Source: Candidatus Magasanikbacteria bacterium RIFCSPHIGHO2_01_FULL_41_23 (lineage in GTDB: Bacteria > Patescibacteria > ABY1 > Magasanikbacterales > UBA922). Taken from it: a stretch of DNA of 64,000 nt. The stretch's first letter is position 1, and the number at the start of each line of letters is the position of its first letter. The DNA lies in assembly GCA_001782805.1 (NCBI GenBank), contig MFPT01000008.1:1-64000 (forward strand), read 5' to 3'. Below, one piece after another: positions 6,762 through 16,878 of the stretch. Under the pieces are notes generated by a model. The model saw only the letters and a program-made list of their open reading frames with translations. It ran no database searches and was not told the origin of the DNA. Both the position numbers and the translations under genes were made by a program.

Positions 6762-9700
6762 ATGGCACAAAAACCAAACGAACCAACACGTATCGATGAT
6801 GATTTAAGAGATCTACCGGAATCGATTAGAAAAGCAGATCCGCCATTAGAAATTCGTGACTTGAAAGGAATCCGTAAATCGCTTAAAGAAAGAGCTATGC
6901 GTTTAGGTGTACAAGCGAGCGCTCTAAAAGATCAAATAGCTGAACTAACAAGAATCGAGAGCCTCATAAGATCGTCCGCATCAACTGCTTCATCTGATGT
7001 CGAAAATTTTAGAGGCGCACACCAGGAATTCGCGGCCGCTGTGCAAGCTTTTATCGATAAATATAATCAAGTAAAAGATCAAACCACTGCTCTGGAGACT
7101 CCTGACACAGATGTTCCGGCAGCTGTTCCACCGCCAGACGCTAGAGAATCGATCATGGAAGCCGAACGCACGATTGACAGTTTTGCGTCTGGTCAATTTT
7201 ATTTTTATAAAAAATCTCGAACACCACAACCCTGTGTAGTTAAGTCAGTTAATACAGAAGCAGGTACTATTATTCTCGAAGATTATATAAACGGTGGTGA
7301 TTTCCCCCCTTTCTCAGCCCTTATATGGAAGAAGACAGAAAAGCTTAATGGACCTCATAGTGAAGAAGACATTCAAAAAATAGTCGATCCTCAAGATCTA
7401 GAAAAACGAAAGAAGCGACTGGCGCCTAAATTAACATCTGATTCAAGTGCCGATTCTACAGCATCTAATCCCCTCAAAGAATTGGAGGGTAGGGCTGATT
7501 TTCTTGTTTTTAAAGATGTCCAAAAATTGGGGGACTTTATTCATGGAGTTTTAACTGATAGTCAAGTTCCGGGAAGAAAAGCCGCACGCATTAAAGGCTG
7601 GCTCAAAAATGAAAAAAATCGAGAAATTGCAGAGCAGCTTCGCGAAAAAAATTATGCGATGAAACAAGCGCGCAATGCCAAAGATTTTATTATTGACGCT
7701 CTTGGTTGTCTTGATCTTGAAGGAACTGATCACAAAACTGCCTGGGTCATACAACAAGGCGATGCCAAAAATCTCTTATTGAAAATGAGTCATACTGCGA
7801 ATCTTACTGACCCGCTCGTAACGAAATGTCGGAAATGGTTGCAAGATTTTATTCAGGCTGATTATGGTTCACCAAGTTCTAATCAATTGGCCAAAGATAA
7901 TATTGTCGGTAATGGACAAAATTCTATTGTGATTGAAAGTGCCAGTACCGATAAAAAAGAAGTAGGCGAAATAATTAAAGACTATTTGCAAGTATTATAT
8001 CATCGGCAAGATGTTCTTCATGCTCATGATGGGACTTTTGATGTTCGTCCGGCTGTTTGTGAAGGAGACGAGAGTTTAAAATATGTACGCAATCTAAAGG
8101 CTGATAAAATTGTGGCTATATTATTTCCCAAAGAAAATATTCCCGAAAGTCTTACTACTGCGGGCGTCACGCTTGATCAACTCAAGGCTGTTCTCCCTGA
8201 TTGGCTGGAGAATTTACCCATACAAAAAATAAGAATTCCTACGAGTACAGCGTTTACGTTTGGACTACCGAATAATGGTGAACCAAAGCGAGTGATTCTG
8301 GGTCGAGGAAGTGACTTGGTCGTGAGGCAAGAAGTGGTTTTGGAACCGTTGAATGGTGCGACCATTCGTGTTGAAGGTGCTGAAAGATCAAAGATTCGTT
8401 TTCGCATTAAATCAATTACTCCCAAGTCTGATAAAATATTTTTGGTTGAATTCACTGAACCTGTTGGCCGTGACACAAGTTGTTTAATTTCTCTTGAAAA
8501 ACAATCGGCTTCTGCTCGAACACCAAAGCCTGATACTGGTTCAGCTAGTGCCAGTCTTGATCAAGAAAACGAGGAAACTAAAAGAAAAAAGAAAATAACT
8601 GAGTGGTGTGATAAGAATATATACCAAGAATATCGTTTAACTCGAGATGAAATAGACCCTAAAAAAATCTATGCATTATTTAAAAAGACCAAAAGTTCTC
8701 GTCCTGAAAAAGAGGAATTTGATATTGAGCAATTTATTAGTCAACGATTACCTCGCTTAGACACTGTTTTTGGTGTTCCTAAAGCTGAATTGCCAGATCA
8801 TATTCGTACTTGGTATGCACAAGCAGTAGCCGATGAAGATAAAATTTTAACATCAACCAAATATCGTGAGAAAAAAGAACAAGAGGGGATAGAAAACCGA
8901 AGAAAATTAGCTCAAACTTTGAGCGCAGAAAAACGCACTGCAGCCAGTGTCTGGCTTACTGATAACATTTTGAAAAATGAGTCCGGAGTTATTGTTATGT
9001 ATTATGATGCAGCTAGTAATACCGTGCATAGAACTGCAAAAAATGGCGATGATATAGTTTTTGATATTCATGGTCAAGCGCATTGGATAGAAAGGAGAAA
9101 AAATTTAGAAAAAATTCCAAAAGGAGTAACTAAAGAAGAAATCGCCGCCATGGTGTCTGATTGGTTTGATAGTATTAAAGATACGTTGCCAGAACGACAA
9201 AATACAGCTGATTCTCCAGACACTGAAGTGCTCGATAATGAAAAACAAACAACCATTAGTGAATGGTGTAACAGTGCTCTCCGCGCACGTCTGCAGTTTA
9301 ATATCGATGACCATAATACATTTAGTTTTGTTACGCCTCAAAGTGGTAAACCTGACAAAAAGGATGAATTTAATATCGAAGATTTCATTACTAAAAAACT
9401 TTCTAAGTTTAATTCAAGACCTATTGGTGAAGATGGTATCACCGAAGCCGATTTGGCGATTGGAGTGCGAGCTTGGTTTGAAACGTTAAAAATGAAAGAA
9501 CCAGAAACTAAAAAATTACCCCCATCTAGAAAAGCAGTGGATCTCACAGATGAGTTTGGATCGGTACTCGATTTAGCTGAAGCCCGCGCTCGTGTTCCCG
9601 CATCACCGTCAATCGATACTTCTGAATCAAGTGTAGAAACTGAAACTGAATCAGAAGAATCAGAACAAAAGCGCGTCAAAGAATTATTCGCTGATGGCGT

Positions 9701-12700
9701 TCGTTTTCTTGTACATGCTGTTTCTCCTGGTCAAGAGATCGAGAGTAAAAAGGTTGATTTCGAAAATAATGCAACTGTTGCCGATCGTTTAGAAAACGCC
9801 GATGTTTTGGTTGTTGGCGATGCGCACGGGAGCGCCTGGAAAATTTTGCAGACTCTTATTACCGGAGGCCGCGTTACTATGCCCGAGACATCAGCCCGAA
9901 AATTTGCTGAATTATATGAACAGGCAATAAAAATCTGTGAAAACGAAGATGGTACACGGGATTTTATTCCTTATATTAATAAAGATCCTAAGACTAAAAC
10001 TCTCTATGGGATTATTTCCCAAATGAAAACAGAAATTCAAACATTGGAATGGAAAGCAAGTGCCAAGCCAGTGGTTTTTATTGGCGATCTTATTTCCGAT
10101 CGTGGTTTGTCAGATAGTTTGACCATCGCCATTTTTAACCGTCTAAAAACTTCTGCTGGTGATAATGTAAGAATTTTAGCGTCTAATCATGATCTTAATT
10201 TTATTGTTGAAGAGTTTCAAAAATCTATTGCAGAAGAATCAAGAGCATTTCTTCCATTTGATCAATCAGCTTCATCTCTTCGAGTTCCCGAAGGGCGAGA
10301 TAGCACAGAATTTCGTCAAATGTTGTGTGATTATTACAAAAATATTGATCTTTTTTTATACAATCAAGAAACCAATACATTTTTTTCCCACGCGCCAGTA
10401 GATAAAAAATTGATTAAAAAATTAGCCACAAGAATTGGTTTGTCTGTTCCAGTAATTGGTGCTGATATTCCAAATTTTGTCGCCAAGGCTAACCAATGGT
10501 TTCAGGAATCTATTATTACTAAATTTGCCAATAGAGAAAATATTTCGGCAGAAGATGCCCTATTATGTCTTGATGGAGAAAATGGTCTTATTTGGAATCG
10601 ATCTGGATATGAAAATTCAGATGAATTACCATTTGGTACCGAGCCGGTCACCTATGTTCATGGACATGATAGTGAATCAGAGACACAATCCCCTTATAGT
10701 GTCGATAATCCTAAACGTGATAGATCAAGCTCGAATCCACGAGTTGTTAATCTAGATAACAAATATCGTAGAGGGGTAAAAAATGACAAACCAAGGAATT
10801 CGAGTTCACTTGGTGTCAGTCCTATCTTCACTTTATCTCAACTTAAAGAATCACCATTTATTGCTCGTCCCCCTGACTTATTAAGAGGAATTCATCCTCT
10901 TGAACCAACTACTTCTGATACAGAATTAGAGGAAGATCGGGATATATTTGAGGATGAACCTGAACCAGTTATTGTCTCAGCTTCTGAACCAAAAGTTGTT
11001 GCTCCTGACATTATCTCAGAACCAGTTGTTCCTGATGCAGAACCTGTAATTTCAGATTGGTCGCCGATTATTCGTTCATTTAATAAAGGTGAAAAAAAAA
11101 TTATTTTACAAGACGGTACTGAGGTAATTTTTGATATTCCCGGTTTTCCGATTTTTAGAGGTTTTCGTTCGGAAGCAGAAAAATTTAATGCTTTCACTTT
11201 TGAAGAGTCTGAATTATATAAAGGATACAAATACGGTATTGAAATTTATTATGATGGAAGTGGAAAACCGACTGGGTATTATCAATACGAATGGAAATAT
11301 AATGATGGTGCTCTCAGACGAGAGGACGGGGTTATTACTAATTCTATTGACGAGTCTTTTGGTACTACCCGTAATCTCAAGAAAGTCTTGGGAGAATTTG
11401 TGGCATATACTAAATTAAGAATAGCTGCTCGAGTCGCCACATCTCGCCCAATCTCGACTGTTGACGCATCGGCTCCTGCCCCTCGTGTCGAGCTCTCATC
11501 AATTTTAACCCCTGATTTAACCCCTGAACCTCTTATTGAGCTTGATCCCCCCGATCCTGATCCCGAACCTGTTGTTGATCCTGACACTGACATTGATCCT
11601 CATGCGACAACTATTATTCCTCGCACACCGGATCATTCCCACGATACAAGCGCTCCCGAAAAAAGCGCAGTCATTGATATTTCTTCGGCCGACATTATGG
11701 CTGCTTGCGGTCCGCACTTAGCTGGATATTATATTGATTTTATTGACATCATTGAAAATGAAGACGGGCAAACGACCAAAATTACTGTCCTCAGAGAAAA
11801 ACTTAAAACTTTGTTTGATAATATAGGATCTGTTAGTATGGCGGCAAAAAATGCCATCTATAATGTTTTACACAAACAAGGTTACGCAGACGAAAATAAC
11901 TTAAGAAAATTTACGGATCTCTGGAAAACCCAGCTTAGTGATAAAATTTTTGACAGCATGGGAGCGTTAGTTGAACAAAATTTTGGTCGCCAGATGCAGT
12001 TTACTTCACGAGAAAAAATAAACGCGAGCGCCGGAAAGGTTGCCAAACAAGCACTGGCAATGGCGGGTTTTGTGGGTGGCGCAACGCTTTTGGGTAAATT
12101 AACCGGTGCCACCAAAACAGTCGGATCGATGGCTGGCGGTATTGCCGGTGCTTTGGCGCGGCGGTTTTTGAGTACAAAAGCTGAACAACCAGAAGCAGAA
12201 GAAAATTCCACCGCCTCTCCTGAATCAACGCCTGATACCGAAGTCGCCACTGAAACAAATAAAGGTAATTGGATTACTCGCAGTTTTAAAAAAATAACCG
12301 GTATTGCCAGTGCAGGCGCGGAAAAATTAAATAGGGCAATTAAAAATTTGGGTGTTGAAGGTGAAGCGGAAAATCGCGAACGAATTAGAAAAGAAAAAAA
12401 AATAGCTTTTGTAAGAGAGTTAAAAGAAGTTCAAGAGCATTTTGATGATCATGGAGACAATCGCACTGTTCGTTCTATGGCCGCTTGGATCAGTCAAGCC
12501 TTGCGCCGTGTAACCGCTGAATCAAATCTTGAGGCCGGCCAAGACCCCAATCTTTATTGTTTGGAAAAAGAAGCCGCCGCACAATTGGCAGAAGAATATG
12601 CAGAAGATGGAGATAAGGGACAAGAACGGCAAGCGCAATTAACCCAGCTAGTCGCTGGCCTTAATGAAGGGCTTGAAAAATCTAATCAAATTGATTTGGC

Positions 12701-15257
12701 TACTCATGAAGGTGCTTACAAAAATAATAATTCCATGGTTGACACCGTCCGTCAATTACAGAGTGGAGTGTTGTGGGCCAATGATGAAACAAAATTATTT
12801 GGAATTCGCAAAGATCAATTGGGTTTAGGTATTGCAGTGGGAGTTGGTGCCGCCATTGGTTTTGCTTTAGGCGAAGCTCCGGGAGATACTCGTAATGTAC
12901 TATTGGCCACTGGATTTGGCGCGACTGGTTATTTGTACGGTCAACAAAAAGATTTGGAAGCACGTCGAGATGGATTTAAAAAACATTTGGAGAAACTATA
13001 TGAAGTCACTGTCAGTAAGTTGGATCAAGCGGAAATCAGTTTTGCCATTGCCCGACGTCAACTTGATACAGTACCACTCCCCAAAGAAATCAAAGAATTG
13101 GCTTTGCATATTCGTGAACTGGCCATTGGTCTTGATAATAATATTTTTGAGGAGCATTTGGCTGCTGAAGTTCGTGACGTGGTTCACCGCGCGCGTAAAT
13201 TATATTTACTGGCCGGTTTGGAATTGGAACAAGTTGATATCAAAAAAACAGCCGAAAGTCAGATTGAAAAATTAACGGGTAAAAAAATCGGTTGGCGCAA
13301 ATTTGTCTATGGAGCCGGTGGGGCAATTGGCGGTTTGCTTCTTGGTAAAGGAATTGAAGCGTATAGAAATCTGATGGGTTTTGGGCAACCAACCGAGAGC
13401 TTTAAAACTACAGAGGATAATACTGCTGTGGCTAACCATGAAGCCGTCGCGCCAACAGTTGTTGTGGCACCAGCTTTAGAAGCGCTTGAACCAGCATCAC
13501 CAGAAGTTCCAGTTGAATCTGGTCCGGCACCAATCCAAAATATTTTTTCTGAAGCACTTACCGCTGGCAAAGGACATACCAGCACATTGGCTATGCTTGA
13601 TGATGCCCGAGGAATGGAAACTCAGGGATTATCTGATGATTTGTCTGCAAAATGGGAAGCTCTAACAAAATCTCCCGGCAAATTCCACACTTGGGAAATG
13701 CAACAGCTCAAAGATTTGGGCTATGTGTACAAAGATGGCCAATGGGGACATCCATTTACTGTTCTTACTGGCGCCAAGCTAAATATATCTTGGGATGAAG
13801 CGGCCAATAATGGCCAAGGTGGTTTTAAAGCCGAATACGAAAAACATGATTTGGGTTTTAGCGAGGCGCAAAAACGTGGGGGAGTACATTTCCGTGATTC
13901 TGGTGCTGGCAAAAATACTGCGTCACCCAATGTAGAAGCAAGTGCAAAAGCCGAACGAGTTTTGCCAACAGGAACCAAAGAAATGTCTCCCGCAGATAAG
14001 TCAGCGTTCTTGACACAGTATAAATCTCAATTTCAAGGATTATCTACCACCGAACAGACTTCAGGCAACACTTCACCAGACACTCAAAAAATCCAAATTG
14101 ATCCTACAAAAAATCATTTTGAATTGTATCCAAATGATGTCGTGGGAGAACAAACGCCAATAGTTCCCCGAGGAGTTCCCATTACCGGAGTGGAATTTTT
14201 TAATAACGGAACTTTGGCCATGAGTTTTGACGGATCAAATAAGTCTGTGCTTCTTGAACCAGTTTTGTCCGGATCAAACGAAGTTATTAAATTTATGCCT
14301 GTTAGTGCGGCTCGTGAGGCATTACCTTCTGTTACTAACACGGCTCCAAATAGTTCGGTAAATCTTGGATATAGTGGAAGAGTGGCTAGTGCCGGAGGCG
14401 GTGGAGTTGCGCGCATGGCATTTTATGAATCCTACAAAAATTCCGCCAATGCTCCTGCGACAAATGCGACAAGAGTCGAGTCAGGAGGAGGGAAAGCGGA
14501 TACTGTTGAAGCGCCGAAAGCTGTTGAAAACAAGCCAGAAGTGCCTAAAGCTGGTGAAGTTAAATCAGGTGCAAGTGGTGCGGATAAAGCTGTTAAACCA
14601 GAAGTTGTTAGTGACAAAAAAATAGTTGGAGGGGCAAGCGCGGAAACAGAACCTGTTGATGACCGATCTCGGGCTGAGGCATCATCAAAAACCGACAAAA
14701 TTTTAACAAATGAACAAATTGGCAAAGCAATTGCAGGTTTTGAAAGGCAAATTAGGGTAAATTTTATTGACGATATACAAGGATCAGGCACGAATATTCA
14801 GAGATTATGGAAAGACGTTCAAGATGGTTTAGTAACTTTGGCAGCAACCGACAACAATTTAAAAACTATTCTTTCTATCCCAGATGAAATTGATCGTGCT
14901 GCAGCAATCATGGGTTATATTGAGAATAGCCCCCGATTCACACCTGATCAAAAATTACTACTGACACCGTTTGAGGGTAATGAAGAAACTACAAGAGAAA
15001 TTCTCGTTGAAGCTAAAGGTAATACAGGATTGGAAAGAACATCTGCTTTAGTGGCACCAGATGACACTGGTCGTGGAGTCAAGGTTTTTTATAAGGGGAA
15101 CGAATATTTTTTTACCGTAGATACTGGAACTATAGGGTATAATAGACAAGGCTTGGTGGTTGTACATCAACCTGGTGCTGAGGATCTATTGTTGGGTTTA
15201 CATATTGAGGAGAATACCAAGCCAACTTTAAAATTTTTACAAATCAAGAATACCTAA
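6762..15257 (+). CDS. Giant multidomain protein with metallophosphoesterase domain
   Basis: The 2831-residue product has no signal peptide. Residues about 200-910 hold several repeats of roughly 80 residues with a W....L...F.I..FI pattern (compare ITEWCDKNIYQ near 610 and ISEWCNSALR near 830). Residues about 1013-1306 form a PPP-type metallophosphoesterase: GDAHG (~1018), GDLISDRG (~1107), SNHD (~1140), SHAP (~1209) and HGHD (~1299), so the metal ligands look intact. Pro/Asp/Glu-rich linkers surround a small beta domain (~1433-1560). Three Gly/Ala-rich membrane-like segments follow (~1762, ~2022, ~2180), then a long polar C-terminus. Codon use is host-like. It could be a membrane-associated contact or effector protein. 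The frame is uninterrupted over 8.5 kb. Confidence 0.85.
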   Translation: MAQKPNEPTRIDDDLRDLPESIRKADPPLEIRDLKGIRKSLKERAMRLGVQASALKDQIAELTRIESLIRSSASTASSDVENFRGAHQEFAAAVQAFIDKYNQVKDQTTALETPDTDVPAAVPPPDARESIMEAERTIDSFASGQFYFYKKSRTPQPCVVKSVNTEAGTIILEDYINGGDFPPFSALIWKKTEKLNGPHSEEDIQKIVDPQDLEKRKKRLAPKLTSDSSADSTASNPLKELEGRADFLVFKDVQKLGDFIHGVLTDSQVPGRKAARIKGWLKNEKNREIAEQLREKNYAMKQARNAKDFIIDALGCLDLEGTDHKTAWVIQQGDAKNLLLKMSHTANLTDPLVTKCRKWLQDFIQADYGSPSSNQLAKDNIVGNGQNSIVIESASTDKKEVGEIIKDYLQVLYHRQDVLHAHDGTFDVRPAVCEGDESLKYVRNLKADKIVAILFPKENIPESLTTAGVTLDQLKAVLPDWLENLPIQKIRIPTSTAFTFGLPNNGEPKRVILGRGSDLVVRQEVVLEPLNGATIRVEGAERSKIRFRIKSITPKSDKIFLVEFTEPVGRDTSCLISLEKQSASARTPKPDTGSASASLDQENEETKRKKKITEWCDKNIYQEYRLTRDEIDPKKIYALFKKTKSSRPEKEEFDIEQFISQRLPRLDTVFGVPKAELPDHIRTWYAQAVADEDKILTSTKYREKKEQEGIENRRKLAQTLSAEKRTAASVWLTDNILKNESGVIVMYYDAASNTVHRTAKNGDDIVFDIHGQAHWIERRKNLEKIPKGVTKEEIAAMVSDWFDSIKDTLPERQNTADSPDTEVLDNEKQTTISEWCNSALRARLQFNIDDHNTFSFVTPQSGKPDKKDEFNIEDFITKKLSKFNSRPIGEDGITEADLAIGVRAWFETLKMKEPETKKLPPSRKAVDLTDEFGSVLDLAEARARVPASPSIDTSESSVETETESEESEQKRVKELFADGVRFLVHAVSPGQEIESKKVDFENNATVADRLENADVLVVGDAHGSAWKILQTLITGGRVTMPETSARKFAELYEQAIKICENEDGTRDFIPYINKDPKTKTLYGIISQMKTEIQTLEWKASAKPVVFIGDLISDRGLSDSLTIAIFNRLKTSAGDNVRILASNHDLNFIVEEFQKSIAEESRAFLPFDQSASSLRVPEGRDSTEFRQMLCDYYKNIDLFLYNQETNTFFSHAPVDKKLIKKLATRIGLSVPVIGADIPNFVAKANQWFQESIITKFANRENISAEDALLCLDGENGLIWNRSGYENSDELPFGTEPVTYVHGHDSESETQSPYSVDNPKRDRSSSNPRVVNLDNKYRRGVKNDKPRNSSSLGVSPIFTLSQLKESPFIARPPDLLRGIHPLEPTTSDTELEEDRDIFEDEPEPVIVSASEPKVVAPDIISEPVVPDAEPVISDWSPIIRSFNKGEKKIILQDGTEVIFDIPGFPIFRGFRSEAEKFNAFTFEESELYKGYKYGIEIYYDGSGKPTGYYQYEWKYNDGALRREDGVITNSIDESFGTTRNLKKVLGEFVAYTKLRIAARVATSRPISTVDASAPAPRVELSSILTPDLTPEPLIELDPPDPDPEPVVDPDTDIDPHATTIIPRTPDHSHDTSAPEKSAVIDISSADIMAACGPHLAGYYIDFIDIIENEDGQTTKITVLREKLKTLFDNIGSVSMAAKNAIYNVLHKQGYADENNLRKFTDLWKTQLSDKIFDSMGALVEQNFGRQMQFTSREKINASAGKVAKQALAMAGFVGGATLLGKLTGATKTVGSMAGGIAGALARRFLSTKAEQPEAEENSTASPESTPDTEVATETNKGNWITRSFKKITGIASAGAEKLNRAIKNLGVEGEAENRERIRKEKKIAFVRELKEVQEHFDDHGDNRTVRSMAAWISQALRRVTAESNLEAGQDPNLYCLEKEAAAQLAEEYAEDGDKGQERQAQLTQLVAGLNEGLEKSNQIDLATHEGAYKNNNSMVDTVRQLQSGVLWANDETKLFGIRKDQLGLGIAVGVGAAIGFALGEAPGDTRNVLLATGFGATGYLYGQQKDLEARRDGFKKHLEKLYEVTVSKLDQAEISFAIARRQLDTVPLPKEIKELALHIRELAIGLDNNIFEEHLAAEVRDVVHRARKLYLLAGLELEQVDIKKTAESQIEKLTGKKIGWRKFVYGAGGAIGGLLLGKGIEAYRNLMGFGQPTESFKTTEDNTAVANHEAVAPTVVVAPALEALEPASPEVPVESGPAPIQNIFSEALTAGKGHTSTLAMLDDARGMETQGLSDDLSAKWEALTKSPGKFHTWEMQQLKDLGYVYKDGQWGHPFTVLTGAKLNISWDEAANNGQGGFKAEYEKHDLGFSEAQKRGGVHFRDSGAGKNTASPNVEASAKAERVLPTGTKEMSPADKSAFLTQYKSQFQGLSTTEQTSGNTSPDTQKIQIDPTKNHFELYPNDVVGEQTPIVPRGVPITGVEFFNNGTLAMSFDGSNKSVLLEPVLSGSNEVIKFMPVSAAREALPSVTNTAPNSSVNLGYSGRVASAGGGGVARMAFYESYKNSANAPATNATRVESGGGKADTVEAPKAVENKPEVPKAGEVKSGASGADKAVKPEVVSDKKIVGGASAETEPVDDRSRAEASSKTDKILTNEQIGKAIAGFERQIRVNFIDDIQGSGTNIQRLWKDVQDGLVTLAATDNNLKTILSIPDEIDRAAAIMGYIENSPRFTPDQKLLLTPFEGNEETTREILVEAKGNTGLERTSALVAPDDTGRGVKVFYKGNEYFFTVDTGTIGYNRQGLVVVHQPGAEDLLLGLHIEENTKPTLKFLQIKNT

Positions 15258-15315
15258 TGTTTTTGCCTCATTTTAACTAAGATATAGTATACACAACTTA
15301 TCCTCATTATAGGCC

Positions 15316-15344
15316 TTGACAAAAGTTCTATTTTTTGGTATTCT
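15316..15344 (+). promoter_or_regulatory. Strong sigma-70-type promoter before the GC-rich island
   Basis: A perfect -35 TTGACA (15316-15321) and -10 TATTCT (15339-15344) are spaced by 17 bases. It is followed by about 500 bases of structured leader before the first GC-rich gene. Confidence 0.7.
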
Positions 15345-15361
15345 CACCAGTCAATTTAAAT

Positions 15362-15862
15362 GGTAAGTTGTGGGAAGAATCCTACCTTACCTATTGACGC
15401 CGCTCATTACAAATAATTTATCTGGAAAACAATCAGCAGAGCTTTCCTGGTGGCTAACAAGCAAAGAATTTTTTCTTTCTTTATTACCCACCAGGAAAAC
15501 CACCCCATCAGGGGGCTTTGCCTCGACTTGGTCGGGACGAAGTTTACTTCATCCCGAAGGTCGGGGTGAGCTTCCTATGTGGATACGAGGGTTACCTAAA
15601 CATACGATTCGTCGTACTGGGTTTTCCCCTCGGCTTGGACTAGATCTGAACTTTTCTCACGCCAATACTTGTGGAGTGACCGGCATCCAGACATGAAGTT
15701 TGGATTCGCTACCGCGATTAACTCCCCGTTCCCACCGTGGAACAAGGGAATCGTGCAAGCGTTAAAGCTGTGAACAACAACAAGGAGTGATGAGAGCTCA
15801 TAGAAGGTTTGAGTGGTGTTTCATTCAACGACGGGGCTTTCGAAAAGCCCCAGGAGTCACTC
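15362..15862 (+). promoter_or_regulatory. Long structured 5' leader (leader 1)
   Basis: It begins with a hairpin (GGTAAG/CTTACC, 15362-15391). An 11-bp stem follows, TTTCCTGGTGG (15443-15453) with CCACCAGGAAA (15488-15498), around an AT-rich loop. Then comes the module AGGAA-3 nt-CACCCC-56 nt-GGGGTG-AGC-TTCCT (15493-15576), containing GGGACGAAGT/ACTTCATCCC. The second AGGAA strand can pair either with the upstream or the downstream TTCCT, so two folds exclude each other. The same module with the same spacings precedes the gene at 18287. Just before the ATG a GGGGCTTT/AAAGCCCC hairpin abuts the AGGAG ribosome site. No convincing gene lies in this 600-base gap. Confidence 0.65.
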
Positions 15863-16603
15863 ATGAACTGCACCGCTGGACATCTCCTCCCGACCCCGAC
15901 TCCCGCCTTCTGCCCGACCTGCGGGGTGGCCGTCGTCGCCCCCCCCCCGACCACCTTGACGGTGACCATCCCGGTCACTGTTCCCCCTGCCAACCTCACG
16001 TTCGGGGGGTTGACCCCCCCCCCGACCACCGGGACGACGGCGACCGCGGCGACCACGACCCCGACGGGCTTCTGCCCCGACTGGATCGTCCGCGGTCTGA
16101 TCCTCCTGCTCCTTCTGGCCGTCGCCTATGGTCTGATCAAGACCGAGAACCACGCGACGAAGCAGGACGTGGCCGAGGTCGGGCTGACCACCAACGCCAT
16201 CCTCGCGATCAGCGTGGAGGCGAGTGGAGCCAGCGTCGACGAGAACGGGACCTACATCGTCCCGCGTCTCGCGGGGAAGGCCGACCTCGCTGGTCTGGCG
16301 AAGAAGTCGGATCTCTCCGGTCTCGCGACCAGTTCGGCTCTGACGGCGCTCGGCAACGAGGTCGACGGCAACGAGGCGGCGCGAAAGGCCGACGCGAAGG
16401 CCTTCCGATCGGCGGTCTACCGCGCCTCGAAGCGGCACGCGACGGCTCTCGCCGCGCTTCCGCCGCCTGCCACGACCGACCTTTCCGGCCTCGCGACGAA
16501 GCAGGACGTGGCCGAGATTCGCGCGGCGATCGACGACGCCCGCGCCCAGGTCGTCGTGACGCCCGCCGCCCTCCCCCTGCCCGCCCTGCCCGAGGCGCCC
16601 TAA
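15863..16603 (+). CDS. GC-rich zinc-ribbon membrane protein of unknown function
   Basis: The ATG at 15863 is chosen because AGGAG lies 6 bases upstream. The 246-residue product begins with a probable zinc ribbon (MNCTAGH...FCPTCG), followed by a Pro/Thr-rich linker and one membrane helix (WIVRGLILLLLLAVAYGLI). The extracellular-like tail has ATKQDVAEV twice and LAGLAKKSDLSGLATSS, resembling tail-fibre or coiled-coil stalk repeats. Codons end overwhelmingly in G or C, unlike all neighbours outside 15.8-22.4 kb, suggesting recent transfer. An Arg-rich frame in another phase over the same bases is a GC artefact. Function unknown. Confidence 0.7.
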   Translation: MNCTAGHLLPTPTPAFCPTCGVAVVAPPPTTLTVTIPVTVPPANLTFGGLTPPPTTGTTATAATTTPTGFCPDWIVRGLILLLLLAVAYGLIKTENHATKQDVAEVGLTTNAILAISVEASGASVDENGTYIVPRLAGKADLAGLAKKSDLSGLATSSALTALGNEVDGNEAARKADAKAFRSAVYRASKRHATALAALPPPATTDLSGLATKQDVAEIRAAIDDARAQVVVTPAALPLPALPEAP

Positions 16604-16642
16604 AGCGCAGGGCAACAAACCCCTCCAGATAAACGCCCACCC

Positions 16643-16678
16643 GACGGTCGTGCAGCGCAATAGCGTAGCACGACCGTC
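16643..16678 (+). terminator. Hairpin after the zinc-ribbon gene
   Basis: GACGGTCGTGC at 16643-16653 pairs perfectly with GCACGACCGTC at 16668-16678 (11 bp). It follows a C-rich, G-poor stretch after the stop. There is no T-tract, so it may protect a 3' end or mark a Rho-dependent stop rather than act as an intrinsic terminator. Confidence 0.45.
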
Positions 16679-16718
16679 CCTCAACCTTTCTTCATCAACC
16701 TAATTGGTGGAGAGCTAT

Positions 16719-16817
16719 ATGAGGCTACCAGTTCTTTAAAAAATTTTGCACACAGAAGAGTGATATTGACAGAACGCCATTTGGCGCAAGTTTAAATAGT
16801 AGTCTTCTGTGTGCGAA
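16719..16817 (+). promoter_or_regulatory. Structured leader 2 with possible 6-codon leader peptide
   Basis: GGTGGAG precedes a minute frame, MRLPVL plus stop, at 16719-16739. A large hairpin follows: GCACACAGAAGA (16748-16759) pairs with TCTTCTGTGTGC (16803-16814) around a loop holding a small CGCCA/TGGCG stem. A CGCCCC/GGGGC hairpin then precedes the GTG start at 16879. The tiny frame could be chance. Confidence 0.5.
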
Positions 16818-16878
16818 TCAATCTACATTAACCGTAACCGCAACCGCCCCGTGGTCGGGGCAAGACTGGAGTTGAAGC

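Noticed and set aside
15787..16684. Long Arg/Pro-rich frames on both strands over the zinc-ribbon gene
   Set aside because: GC-rich DNA has few stops in any phase. These frames lack a ribosome site in the right place and have implausible composition; the frame with AGGAG, a zinc ribbon and a membrane helix is chosen.
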